A DNA stretch of 64,000 bases, taken from Anaerolineae bacterium (GTDB taxonomy: Bacteria > Chloroflexota > Anaerolineae > 4572-78 > J111). Positions 20,292 to 29,432 of this stretch are shown piece after piece. The stretch covers positions 143,586 through 207,585 of the forward strand of contig JAJVIM010000024.1 of assembly GCA_022071955.1 (NCBI GenBank), given 5' to 3'. The notes beneath the pieces were generated by a model, which was not told the origin of the DNA, ran no database searches, and worked only from the letters and a program-made list of their open reading frames with translations. The number at the start of each line of letters is the position of its first letter. The stretch's first letter is position 1. A program made the translations under genes and the position numbers.

Positions 20292-20960
20292 ATGAGTCAA
20301 TATTATCCGCCACAAGGGCCGATGTATCCGCCCCCCCCGCCCCAAAACCCTGAAAGTAATTATTATGATGAGGGTGATTATGAGTATGAAGAATATGAGG
20401 ACTCTGCCGATAGTCCGTTAAAAAATCCGCTGGTCGCTTTTTTGGGCGGCGGATGTTTGGTATTTTTATGCATGAGTTTTTGCGTTTTGTCCGTGGCCGC
20501 GTTGTGGTTTGCCGATTCGGCGTTGGGGCTGTCATCGCCCACACCCGTGCCCGGCAGCGATATTGGCCTCTCGTTTGATGAGCCGGCCTTCCCCAACGAA
20601 TCCGTGGTGAGCGACAACGGGCTGCAACTGACCATTCTGGAAGTTAACCGCAACGCTTCGGTTGAAACCGTGCAGCCGGTTGAAGGTCGGGAAACCATCA
20701 TTGTTACCGTTGAGCTGGTTAATCTGGGTACCGAAGAATCCGCTTTTAACGAGCGCGACTTTAAACTGCTCAACGCCTACGAAGAAGCGTACACGCCCGC
20801 GGTGGGCGCGATTGCCGGCGCGCTGGGGCGCGGCACCCTGCCCCCCAATGAAGGGCTGGAAGGTCGGCTGGTGTTTGAAACCGTTGCCGGCGAAACCGAT
20901 CTGCGCCTGTTGTGGGAATCTGACCGCGGCGGCGCGCCCCGTTATCTTTATCTGGAATGA
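20292..20960 (+). CDS. single-span membrane protein with DUF4352-like domain
   Basis: A 222-residue protein of unknown function. It starts at ATG 20292, after AGGGAG; a longer in-frame start would precede the promoter. Residues 1-45 are a cytoplasmic Pro/Tyr/Glu-rich tail (PPQGPMYPPPPPQ, EYEEYEDSADS). A transmembrane helix lies at about 50-75 (FLGGGCLVFLCMSFCVLSVAALWF). The exposed C-terminal domain (about 95-222) has the immunoglobulin-like pattern of DUF4352: VVSDNGLQLTILEV, ETIIVTVELVNLGTEESAF, NERDFKLLNA, PPNEGLEGRLVFE. Its stop overlaps the start of rdgB by four bases (ATGA), so the two are translationally coupled. Confidence 0.8.
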   Translation: MSQYYPPQGPMYPPPPPQNPESNYYDEGDYEYEEYEDSADSPLKNPLVAFLGGGCLVFLCMSFCVLSVAALWFADSALGLSSPTPVPGSDIGLSFDEPAFPNESVVSDNGLQLTILEVNRNASVETVQPVEGRETIIVTVELVNLGTEESAFNERDFKLLNAYEEAYTPAVGAIAGALGRGTLPPNEGLEGRLVFETVAGETDLRLLWESDRGGAPRYLYLE

Positions 20961-21568
20961 TGCCTGTGCCAAAATTACTGATTGCCACCAACAACCCGCA
21001 CAAACTTGAAGAATTTGGCGAAATTCTGGCCGGGTTGCCGGTTACCCTCACCAGCCCGCAGGCCGAAGGCATCAACCTGGACCCGGATGAAACCGGCAGC
21101 ACGTTTGAAGAAAACGCCATTATCAAAGCGCTGGCTTTTGCCGCCGCCAGCGGCCTGCCTACCCTGGCCGATGACTCCGGGCTGGAAATAGACGCGCTGG
21201 CCGGCGAGCCGGGCATCTATTCGGCGCGGTATCAAAACACCGCCAAAGATGACCACCCCGGCCGCTGCCGGATTGTGCTGGATAAGCTGGCCGATGTGCC
21301 CTGGCCGGATCGCTCGGCGCGGTTCAGGTGTGTGGTGGCGGTGGCCACACCGGAGGGGCTGGTTGGCACCGTTAGCGGTGCGGTTGAGGGGTTTATCAAC
21401 TACAACATCAGAGGCGAAAACGGTTTTGGGTACGATCCCATTTTTTACTCGCCGGATTTTGGCCAAAACCTGGCCGAGGTTTCGGCCGAGGAAAAACACA
21501 GGATCAGCCATCGGGGCCGGGCCGGCCGGGCCGCCGTCCCGCTGATCAAACAGGTGTTCAATTTATAA
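20957..21568 (+). CDS. rdgB: XTP/dITP diphosphatase (non-canonical purine NTP pyrophosphatase)
   Basis: Hydrolyses ITP, dITP and XTP to monophosphates, keeping deaminated purines out of DNA and RNA. The 203-residue protein has the HAM1/RdgB signatures: LLIATNNPHKLEEFGEIL, TFEENAIIKALAFAAASGLPTLADDSGLEIDALAGEPGIYSARY in order, GENGFGYDPIFYSPDFGQNLAEV and KHRISHRGRA. Two overlapping ATGs (20957, 20960) are available. The start overlaps the stop of the upstream gene. A strong bidirectional terminator follows. Confidence 0.96.
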   Translation: MMPVPKLLIATNNPHKLEEFGEILAGLPVTLTSPQAEGINLDPDETGSTFEENAIIKALAFAAASGLPTLADDSGLEIDALAGEPGIYSARYQNTAKDDHPGRCRIVLDKLADVPWPDRSARFRCVVAVATPEGLVGTVSGAVEGFINYNIRGENGFGYDPIFYSPDFGQNLAEVSAEEKHRISHRGRAGRAAVPLIKQVFNL

Positions 21569-21572
21569 AAAC

Positions 21573-21600
21573 AGAGGCGACCAACCCGGTCGCCTCTTTA
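21573..21600. terminator. bidirectional terminator between rdgB and htrA
   Basis: AGAGGCGACC and GGTCGCCTCT pair over ten positions with an AACCC loop, followed by TTTATTTTA on the plus strand. It serves rdgB and probably also the convergent protease gene. Confidence 0.9.
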
Positions 21601-21602
21601 TT

Positions 21603-22709
21603 TTAGGCGCGCTGGCCCAATTTTAACTGCGTTTGAAAGGTTTGCCCGCTGCGTAAAACGTTCAGCGTAATGGTTTCGCCGGCCACATGTTCCAGCAGCA
21701 AACTCACCAGCGAGTTGCGGTCGTTAACCGGCTGGCCGTTGAAGGCCACAATAATATCGCCGGTTTTCAGCCCGGCCTGCGCCGCCGGCGAGCCATCAAC
21801 CACCGCTTCCAGCAGCGCCCCTTCGGTAATGTTAATCCCCATTTCGTTGGCCAGTTGCGGGTTGAGCGCCTGAAACCGAATGCCCAAAAATGGCTGGCGG
21901 GCGTCGCCGGATTCAATCAGGTTGCGCACCACCGCCCGGGCAATATTGCTGGGGATGGCAAAGCCCAACCCCTCGGCATCGGCAAAATCACCGCGCACCA
22001 CCATCGCATTAATGCCGATGACTTTGCCATCGAGGCTGATGAGCGGGCCGCCGCTGTTCCCCTGATTAATGGCCGCATCGGTTTGCAGCAGGCCGGCCAT
22101 TGGGCCAAGCTGGCGGTTGAAGCCGCTCAAAATGCCGCCGGTAACGGTGTTGCGGTATTCGCCCAGCGCCGAGCCAATGGCGATGACCGGCGCGCCCAGC
22201 GGCAAAGTGCTGGAATCGCCCCAGTCCAGCACGGCCGGAGCCTGCCCCGCAATTTTGAGCACGGCCAGGTCAAACTCTGGCGACGCACCAACGACGGTTG
22301 CCGGCGCGTTGCCGCCGGTGGCGTACACCACCTGAATATTTTGCGCGCCTTCAATTACGTGGTTATTGGTGACCACGTAGCCATCCTGGCTGATGAAAAA
22401 ACCAGACCCGCTGCCGCCGCCAAAACTGCCGCCCTGGGTGAGAATGGTCACTACCGCCGGCAGCGCCCGGTTTACGGCGTCAATCACCGCCGAATTTTGG
22501 GTGAGGGTTAGCGAGTTGGCCCCGGTAGCTGCCGCGGCCGCGTTTGCTACCGTGTCGGCTACCAACCCGGCTCCGCTGCTACCGGCCGGCCCGTTTCGGC
22601 TGGCCAGCGTGTAGCCCACCGCGCCGCCAATAACCGACCCAACGAGTACGCTCGCGGCCACAATTACGGCTAAAACGAGCCAAATTGTTTGATTAGATCG
22701 ACGTGTCAT
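21603..22709 (-). CDS. HtrA/DegP-type serine protease with one PDZ domain
   Basis: A membrane-anchored protease that probably degrades misfolded envelope proteins. The start at 22709 follows a perfect AGGAGG; an in-frame start 69 bases earlier does not. Residues 10-35 are a signal anchor (IWLVLAVIVAASVLVGSVIGG). The trypsin-like domain (about 80-270) has the triad in VVTNNHVIEGA (His), SPEFDLAVLKI (Asp) and NQGNSGGPLISLDG (Ser). One PDZ domain (about 275-365) contains AGLKTGDIIVAFNGQPVNDRNSL in segments. Length and layout match DegQ/HhoA-like proteases with a single PDZ. Confidence 0.95.
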   Translation of the reverse strand: MTRRSNQTIWLVLAVIVAASVLVGSVIGGAVGYTLASRNGPAGSSGAGLVADTVANAAAAATGANSLTLTQNSAVIDAVNRALPAVVTILTQGGSFGGGSGSGFFISQDGYVVTNNHVIEGAQNIQVVYATGGNAPATVVGASPEFDLAVLKIAGQAPAVLDWGDSSTLPLGAPVIAIGSALGEYRNTVTGGILSGFNRQLGPMAGLLQTDAAINQGNSGGPLISLDGKVIGINAMVVRGDFADAEGLGFAIPSNIARAVVRNLIESGDARQPFLGIRFQALNPQLANEMGINITEGALLEAVVDGSPAAQAGLKTGDIIVAFNGQPVNDRNSLVSLLLEHVAGETITLNVLRSGQTFQTQLKLGQRA

Positions 22710-23051
22710 CGAAAAACCTCCTCTGAAAAGAGCGCCGCAGGCCGGGGGGCTTGGGGGGTAGCTCCCCCCAATAACCATTTTTACCTGTGCCCGGTACGAG
22801 GATTCCTGGTGTCGAACTCCCGGTTCTATCGGACTCCTTTTAAAATCAGCGAATGTGCGAATAGCGAATTGCGAATAATTTTTTAAATACCTTGTCGGGC
22901 ACAGGTCGTAAATCCAAAATCATAAATAGACATAATCTATTTTAAACGACAAGTGGCCGGTTGACAATAACAAAATAAAAATACCGGCTAACGGCCGGTA
23001 CCGAGTTTGTCAAATTGGCGTTATCGGGCATACTTGCGCCAGGAGGAATTT
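22710..23051. other. intergenic region between htrA and the small gene at 23052
   Basis: About 340 bases without a gene. It holds the htrA ribosome binding site, a GGGGGG/CCCCCC hairpin (22753-22769), AT-rich DNA, and a TACCGG/CCGGTA hairpin (22982-22999). A TTGACA at 22963 has no convincing -10 box at the right distance. Confidence 0.5.
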
Positions 23052-23318
23052 ATGAATCAACCAGAATTTACAGCGCTACAAATAACAATCCTGGTACGAA
23101 CTCACGATGGGAGTGCGGCGCGGGTAAAAGAATATTTTGACAGCACGCCGTGCCAGTATCAATTGCAAGATACAGTGGCCCGGCAGCTCAAAATGCAACT
23201 GGCCGAAGCCGAAGTGGATTTTGACGAGGTGATTGTTAGCATTGATAACCCGGCCGAGCAAGCCACACGCGTGCGCTCAAAATCATCGCTGATGAATCGC
23301 CTGTTGGGCCGGGAGTAG
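23052..23318 (+). CDS. small uncharacterised protein, 88 residues
   Basis: The ATG at 23052 follows AGGAGGAATTT, a very strong ribosome binding site, and replaces a longer start at 23007. The protein has no signal or membrane segment. Its first half reads as a strand plus a long helix (LQITILVRTHDGSAARVKEYF, then DTVARQLKMQLAEAEVDF), the end is basic (RVRSKSSLMNRLLGRE). I do not recognise it. It is convergent with the response regulator gene, seven bases apart, and might act with that signalling module, but only position suggests so. Confidence 0.7.
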   Translation: MNQPEFTALQITILVRTHDGSAARVKEYFDSTPCQYQLQDTVARQLKMQLAEAEVDFDEVIVSIDNPAEQATRVRSKSSLMNRLLGRE

Positions 23319-23325
23319 ATAAAAG

Positions 23326-24027
23326 TTAATTCAACGATGGCGTATTTTGTGATTCTCTGAACCGGTAGCCAACCCCCCATTCAGCCAACAGATAGTGGGG
23401 CTTTTTGGGTGAGGACTCAATTTTTTGGCGGAGATAGTGAATATACAGTTTGAGCGATCCCAAACTGGTATCTTTTTCTGTGCCCCAGATTTCTTTGATC
23501 AATTCTTCGTGGGTGACCACCCGGCCTACCTGCCGCAGCAAAATTGAGAGCAACCGGAATTCGGTGGGGGTCAGTTTGACCAGTTCGTTGCCCACCTTCA
23601 CTTTTCTGGACTCAAGGTCAATCACCAGATGGCCATCGTTGTAAACAGACTCACCGGCCGCGGAGCGCAAGTTTCGGCGCATTAAGGTGCGGATTTTGGC
23701 CAGCAGAATGGGGATTTCCAAAGGATAGCGCAAGTAATCGTCGGCGCCCATTTCCAGCGCTTTGATCACCCGCTGTTCTTCGTGGCGCGGGCTGGTAACC
23801 AGCACAAAGGGTACGCCCAGTTCTCGCAGGCGGCGGCACGTTTCAAAGCCGCTCATGGTTGGCAGTTGCAGGTTTAAAATTACCAGGTCCGGCGACTCAT
23901 GCCAGGCAATTTTCAGGCTCGATGGCCCATCGGCGGCGCAAAATACCTGATAACCGTCATCTGCCAGAGAGGGTTTTAGATTTTGTAATTGCACTGCGCC
24001 ATCGTCAATTAGTAAAATTTTGGTCAT
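23326..24027 (-). CDS. OmpR-family response regulator with a degenerate receiver
   Basis: A 233-residue protein with an N-terminal CheY-like receiver (1-115) and a C-terminal winged-helix DNA-binding domain (about 135-230: LTPTEFRLLSILLRQVGRVVTHEEL in segments, then SLKLYIHYLRQKIE and GVGYRF). The acidic pair DD (8-9) is kept and a Thr is at 78, but the phosphoacceptor Asp is Asn52 (LVILNLQLP), and the invariant Lys is Tyr101 (YLRYPLE). It therefore should not be phosphorylated in the usual way. The start overlaps the 3' end of the kinase gene by 23 bases, with GGAGAAGAG before the ATG. Confidence 0.9.
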   Translation of the reverse strand: MTKILLIDDGAVQLQNLKPSLADDGYQVFCAADGPSSLKIAWHESPDLVILNLQLPTMSGFETCRRLRELGVPFVLVTSPRHEEQRVIKALEMGADDYLRYPLEIPILLAKIRTLMRRNLRSAAGESVYNDGHLVIDLESRKVKVGNELVKLTPTEFRLLSILLRQVGRVVTHEELIKEIWGTEKDTSLGSLKLYIHYLRQKIESSPKKPHYLLAEWGVGYRFRESQNTPSLN

Positions 24028-25102
24028 CACTCTTCTCCCAGGTGGGTAACGAAAAACCAAACTCTGAACCTTGTCCGTTACAGTGTTGAGCCCACACCCG
24101 ACCTTTTTGCAATTCTACCAGTCTGCGGGTGGCATACAACCCCAATTGATACGACGAGGGGATGTTCATTTGAGAAAACCCAACTGGATAGTACGATTGA
24201 AATACATAATTTAATGATTGCACCGGAATGGGTTTACCGTCATCACGGATGGCCACCTGCACCTCGGCTGTATCGGCTGTCAACGAAACGGCAATATTGT
24301 TGCCAACCTGGCAGCGCCTGATGGCACTGATCAGCAGGTTGGTAAACACCATTTCCACTTTGGTGGGGTCGGCGGCAACAACCGGAACCTCCAACGATGT
24401 TGACAGAGAAAATTTCAGACCCGGTTTTTCGTTTTTAACCAGATCCAAAATTCGTTCAACCAGCGGCGGCAGCGCGACCGGCGTTGTTGAAACGCACAGG
24501 TTATCCTCAACTTCTAACCGGAGTGTTTTTAGTAACTCGTTGGTAAAATCGGTTAAACGCTGGCTTTGGTTCCACATTTTGTTGAGCAAATCCTGCTGTT
24601 CCTGCGGGCTCAAATCCAGGGTTTGCAGACACCGAATAGAAGTTTGGATGATGTGCAATGGGTTTCGCAGCAAGTGCGAGGCCATATCAGCAAATTCAAA
24701 GTTGAGAGTTGAACTGTTCACGTTATACCGGTTGTTGGTGGTTTGGCCCAGAACTCGATCAACGGCTTGCAGCAATGCTTCTGGCACTACCGGCCAAATT
24801 ACATAATCTCTCACGCCAAGTCTCAGCAGCTCAACACCAATCTGGGCAGTTGAATGTTCTACAACAAGAATAACAGGGACACTAAATTTAGTATCGGCAA
24901 CTTGTTTCAAAAAAATAGTTGCTGCGTCGGGGCGTAAATGGAGTACTAACAAATCGGGGGCAACCGCCAAAACCTTTTTCAGGCCGTCGACCTGGTTTTG
25001 GGCCGTGAATATCAGGTAACCTCTGGGTTGTAATATTTGTTCGGCGATAGCCCGCAGCAATGTGGCATCGGGCTCTAAAATGAGGATGCTTTTAGGAGTC
25101 AC
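24005..25102 (-). CDS. hybrid sensor histidine kinase-like protein with degenerate receiver
   Basis: A soluble 365-residue protein. Residues 1-118 form a receiver-like domain in which the phosphoacceptor Asp is His55 (LLVLHLRPD) and the conserved Lys is Trp103 (YVIWPVVPE). A HisKA-like dimerisation helix follows, with ADMASHLLRNPLHII keeping the His (143). The ATPase domain (about 235-355) keeps the G1 box (RDDGKPIP) and a final GSEFGFSLP strand, but the N box reads NLLISAIRR, with Ser at the metal-binding Asn. Kinase activity is doubtful. There is no sensor or membrane segment. It is translated ahead of, and coupled to, the degenerate regulator. Confidence 0.85.
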   Translation of the reverse strand: MTPKSILILEPDATLLRAIAEQILQPRGYLIFTAQNQVDGLKKVLAVAPDLLVLHLRPDAATIFLKQVADTKFSVPVILVVEHSTAQIGVELLRLGVRDYVIWPVVPEALLQAVDRVLGQTTNNRYNVNSSTLNFEFADMASHLLRNPLHIIQTSIRCLQTLDLSPQEQQDLLNKMWNQSQRLTDFTNELLKTLRLEVEDNLCVSTTPVALPPLVERILDLVKNEKPGLKFSLSTSLEVPVVAADPTKVEMVFTNLLISAIRRCQVGNNIAVSLTADTAEVQVAIRDDGKPIPVQSLNYVFQSYYPVGFSQMNIPSSYQLGLYATRRLVELQKGRVWAQHCNGQGSEFGFSLPTWEKSDDQNFTN

Positions 25103-25215
25103 ACCCGCCTCGTACTAACCATTATTTAAGTAATATTATGAGGAAGTTTAACAGGACTTAATGAAAAAGATGTATAAAGACAATTAGAAAAAAGTTAGAA
25201 TTTTGTGTTGATTTC

Positions 25216-25221
25216 TATAAT
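25216..25221 (+). promoter_or_regulatory. possible -10 element for the intact response regulator
   Basis: TATAAT 80 bases before the TTG start of the regulator gene, in AT-rich DNA. The -35 region is weak (AGTTAG at 17 bases). Confidence 0.35.
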
Positions 25222-25301
25222 CTCGTACTAGTCAAACCGCAAAAAATTTGGTACACTGCTAGTGATTAAATACACAACGCGGCTACCCCCGGGAGACTAC
25301 T

Positions 25302-25994
25302 TTGAAGCCCAAAGTTTTGTTTATTGACGATGATTACGACCTGACCGAACTCATCAAGCTGATGCTCAGCAAGATGAAGTTTGATGTGGAAACAGCCAAC
25401 AATGGTATTGATGGTTTAAAACGAGCGTATGTTTTCAGGCCCGATGTGATTGTTCTTGACGTGATGATGCCGGATATGGACGGCTGGCAAACCTGCCAAC
25501 GTTTCAGAGAAATGACCGATGTCCCCATTATAATGCTTACGGCGCTCGGTTCACAGGAAGAAGTGATCAAAGGGCTTAACCTTGGCGCAGATGATTACCT
25601 GGTTAAACCCATCACCGCCGATGAACTGGCGGCCCGGATTCGAGCGGTGCTGCGCCGGGTGTCCCGCTCCGATACCAACGGCGGCAAAAAAGCGGAACCC
25701 ATTCTCAGCCAGGGCAACCTGGTGGTCGATTTGGACAAGTATGAAGTCACCCTCGATGGCGAGCGCATCGACCTTAGCCCGACCGAATTCAAACTGCTGG
25801 CGGTATTGATGAAGTACAAAGGCCGGGTGCTGCCCCACGAATTTCTGCTCACCGAAGTGTGGGGTTCGGAGTATGTGGGCGAAATTGATTATCTGCGCCT
25901 GTACATCAGTTATTTGCGCCGCAAACTGGAAAAAGACCCATCCAACCCCACCCTCATTCACAACGAATGGGGAGTTGGCTACAGATTTGGTTAG
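25302..25994 (+). CDS. OmpR-family response regulator, intact receiver
   Basis: A 230-residue regulator with a complete receiver (1-118: acidic cluster FIDDDYD, phosphoacceptor VIVLDVMMPDMDGW, Thr in IIMLTALG, Lys in DYLVKPI) and a winged-helix output domain (about 135-228: LSPTEFKLLAVLMKYKGRVL, LRLYISYLRRKLE, NEWGVGYRFG). The only start giving a complete receiver is TTG at 25302, after GGGAG, so translation may be weak. It is divergent from the degenerate kinase/regulator pair, with 199 bases between. Its kinase partner is not obvious here. Confidence 0.93.
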   Translation: MKPKVLFIDDDYDLTELIKLMLSKMKFDVETANNGIDGLKRAYVFRPDVIVLDVMMPDMDGWQTCQRFREMTDVPIIMLTALGSQEEVIKGLNLGADDYLVKPITADELAARIRAVLRRVSRSDTNGGKKAEPILSQGNLVVDLDKYEVTLDGERIDLSPTEFKLLAVLMKYKGRVLPHEFLLTEVWGSEYVGEIDYLRLYISYLRRKLEKDPSNPTLIHNEWGVGYRFG

Positions 25995-26013
25995 GGGCTA
26001 CCGCCCCTTTTTT
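25994..26013 (+). terminator. terminator after the response regulator
   Basis: GGGGC, loop TACC, GCCCC, then TTTTTT. The five-pair stem overlaps the last base of the stop codon. Confidence 0.75.
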
Positions 26014-26045
26014 GTTTTACCCAAAATTTATTAACTGAGGATTCT

Positions 26046-27734
<1,689 letters not shown>

Positions 27735-27740
27735 CCAGCC

Positions 27741-27803
27741 TCACGCCAAGGCGCAAAGTCGCCAAGAAAAAACACTGCGTCTTCGCGTCTTTGCGAGAAA
27801 AAT
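27741..27803. repeat. CGCAAAG palindromic repeat, copy A
   Basis: GCCAAGGCGCAAAGTCGCCA on the left is mirrored by GCGTCTTCGCGTCTTTGCG on the right, giving an imperfect hairpin around an A-rich loop. The unit ends in GAGAAAAAT three bases before the ATG of the GxxExxY gene and therefore supplies its leader. Confidence 0.8.
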
Positions 27804-27805
27804 CA

Positions 27806-28189
27806 ATGACCGAAAACGAAATTGCCCAGCAAATTGTAGATGCCGCCTACAAAATCCACACTAAATTTGGGCCGGGGCTACTTGAGTCGGCGTATCAGGC
27901 AATGTTGGCCTACGAATTGCGCCAACGCGGGTTTTGTGTCGCCACTGAGCAACCTGTCCCGTTAATTTACGAAGGGGTGCAACTGGATGTCGGTTATCGC
28001 GCAGATTTGCTGGTGCAAAATAAAGTGATTGTCGAACTGAAATCAGTTGAAAAAGTTGCGCCGGTTCATAAAAAACAGTTGCTAACGTACTTGAAAGTTG
28101 CTGATAAACGATTAGGGCTGCTAATCAATTTTGGCGAGGCGCTGATCAAAACGGGGATTACCCGCGTTGTCAATCACCTGCCCGATTAA
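27806..28189 (+). CDS. GxxExxY-family protein (PD-(D/E)XK nuclease-like)
   Basis: A 127-residue protein of the GxxExxY family, which is related to the PD-(D/E)XK nuclease fold. The start at 27806 gives the typical N-terminus EIAQQIVDAAYKIHTKFGPG; the name motif is GLLESAY (about 22-28). The nuclease-like core shows DVGYRADLLVQNKVIVELKS, with the D and ExK triad (about 66-81), and the conserved QLLTYLKVADKRLGLLINFG. The biological role is unknown. The gene is bracketed directly by two copies of the CGCAAAG palindromic repeat, which suggests it travels as a small cassette. Confidence 0.9.
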   Translation: MTENEIAQQIVDAAYKIHTKFGPGLLESAYQAMLAYELRQRGFCVATEQPVPLIYEGVQLDVGYRADLLVQNKVIVELKSVEKVAPVHKKQLLTYLKVADKRLGLLINFGEALIKTGITRVVNHLPD

Positions 28190-28190
28190 T

Positions 28191-28262
28191 CGCACGCGAA
28201 GGCGCAAAGTCGCCAAGAAAAACAAAAAAACTTGGCGTCTCTGCGTCTTTGCGAGAAAAATT
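28191..28262. repeat. CGCAAAG palindromic repeat, copy B
   Basis: Starts two bases after the stop of the GxxExxY gene. GGCGCAAAGTCGCCAAG mirrors CTTGGCGTCTCTGCGTC around an A-rich loop, and the right end TCTTTGCGAGAAAAAT is identical to copy A. Confidence 0.85.
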
Positions 28263-28275
28263 TTGCGAGAGATAA

Positions 28276-29343
28276 ATGAATTACACCCTCCAGCTAACGG
28301 ATGCCCCCTCCGCCGACGAGCGCAATTATCTGCACCAGCAGCTCAGGGCGCACAACACCGCCGTTTCGCCGTACCACCGGGCGGCGCGCCAGCCGGGGGC
28401 CATTGAGCCGCTGGCCCTGTTTGTGCGCAACGAGTCCGGGCAGATTATGGGCGGGCTAACCGGCGACACCTTTTGGAACAACTGGCTGGAAATTGCCGAC
28501 CTGTGGCTTGATGAATCGCTGCGGGGGCAGGGGCTGGGCCGGGAGCTGCTGCGCCGCGCCGAAACCGAGGCCATTGTGCGCGGCTGCACCCAGGCCCACC
28601 TGAAAACCTTCAGCTTTCAGGCCCGCGGTTTTTATGAGAAATACGGCTGGCGGGCAATTGGCGTACTGGAAGATTATCCGCCGGGCGAAACCTTTTTCTG
28701 GCTGCGCAAGGATTTTGGCCGGCCCGCCGAGCGCGTTTCGTTTAAAAGCGTGCAAACTGACGACGATGTATTGGCCTACCTGGCGCAGATCAACCGCAAC
28801 CACCCGGCCCGCTATCAGGTGATGGCCCACCTTGAGGCGCAATTGGCCGCCCTGCCCGGCGATTCACCGCGGGTGGTAGAGTTGTGCCACGGGCCGGGCA
28901 TGCTGGCCCGGCGGCTGGTCAGCCGGCTGCCGCAGCTCCACTACACCGGTTTTGATTTTTCTCAGCCGTTTGTTGAATTTGCCCGCCGCCAGCTTGCGCC
29001 CCTTGCCTCCCGCGCTGCCGTTATCCGCGCCAATCTCAACGCCGATGGCTGGCCGGCGCAGGTGCCGCAGCCGCTGCACGCGATTGTGTCGCTGCAATCG
29101 CTGCACGATTTGGGCGGCGAGGCCGAAGTTAGCCGCATTTACCGGCTGGCCCGCGGGCTGCTGGCCCCCGGCGGCCTGTTTATCAACGCCGATTTGACCG
29201 CGCCGGAAGGCGGGGCCGTGGCCGATAACCCCGGCCGGCTGAGCGTTAGCCGTCACCTTGACTTGCTGCGCGAATACGGTTTTATGCGGGTGGAATGCAC
29301 GTTACAGCTTGATGATTTTGCCTGCGTGGTGGGCCGGCCATAA
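28276..29343 (+). CDS. GNAT acetyltransferase fused to a class I methyltransferase
   Basis: A 355-residue fusion. Residues 1-145 are a GNAT domain: LALFVRNESGQIMGGLTG, LWLDESLRGQGLGRELLRRAE (RGQGLG acetyl-CoA loop), and FQARGFYEKYGWRAIG. Residues about 165-355 are a SAM-dependent methyltransferase: motif I is VVELCHGPGMLARRL (a divergent GxGxG), then YTGFDFSQPFVEFARRQL, AIVSLQSLHDLGG and LLAPGGLFINADL. The pairing suggests two modifications of one small molecule or peptide, but no substrate is known. Its leader lies in repeat copy B. Confidence 0.88.
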   Translation: MNYTLQLTDAPSADERNYLHQQLRAHNTAVSPYHRAARQPGAIEPLALFVRNESGQIMGGLTGDTFWNNWLEIADLWLDESLRGQGLGRELLRRAETEAIVRGCTQAHLKTFSFQARGFYEKYGWRAIGVLEDYPPGETFFWLRKDFGRPAERVSFKSVQTDDDVLAYLAQINRNHPARYQVMAHLEAQLAALPGDSPRVVELCHGPGMLARRLVSRLPQLHYTGFDFSQPFVEFARRQLAPLASRAAVIRANLNADGWPAQVPQPLHAIVSLQSLHDLGGEAEVSRIYRLARGLLAPGGLFINADLTAPEGGAVADNPGRLSVSRHLDLLREYGFMRVECTLQLDDFACVVGRP

Positions 29344-29367
29344 CCTGCCGGCAGCCCCCCGAAATTT

Positions 29368-29430
29368 TCACGCCAAGGCGCAGCGGCGCAAAGAAAAAAC
29401 CTTTGCGACTTTGCGTCTTGGCGCGAGATT
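29368..29430. repeat. CGCAAAG palindromic repeat, copy C
   Basis: CGCCAAGGCGCAGCGGCGCA mirrors TTTGCGTCTTGGCG around AAAAAAC. It lies between the convergent ends of the fusion gene and the glycosidase-like gene. Confidence 0.75.
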
Positions 29431-29432
29431 AC

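Noticed and set aside
22741..22770. G/C-tract hairpin after htrA as another copy of the dispersed repeat
   Set aside because: It lacks the CCCTCATCCCCC arm, the CTTCTCCC hairpin and the central palindrome.
22963..22990. TTGACA as a promoter for the small gene at 23052
   Set aside because: No acceptable -10 box at 16-18 bases; the sequence there is CCGGCT.
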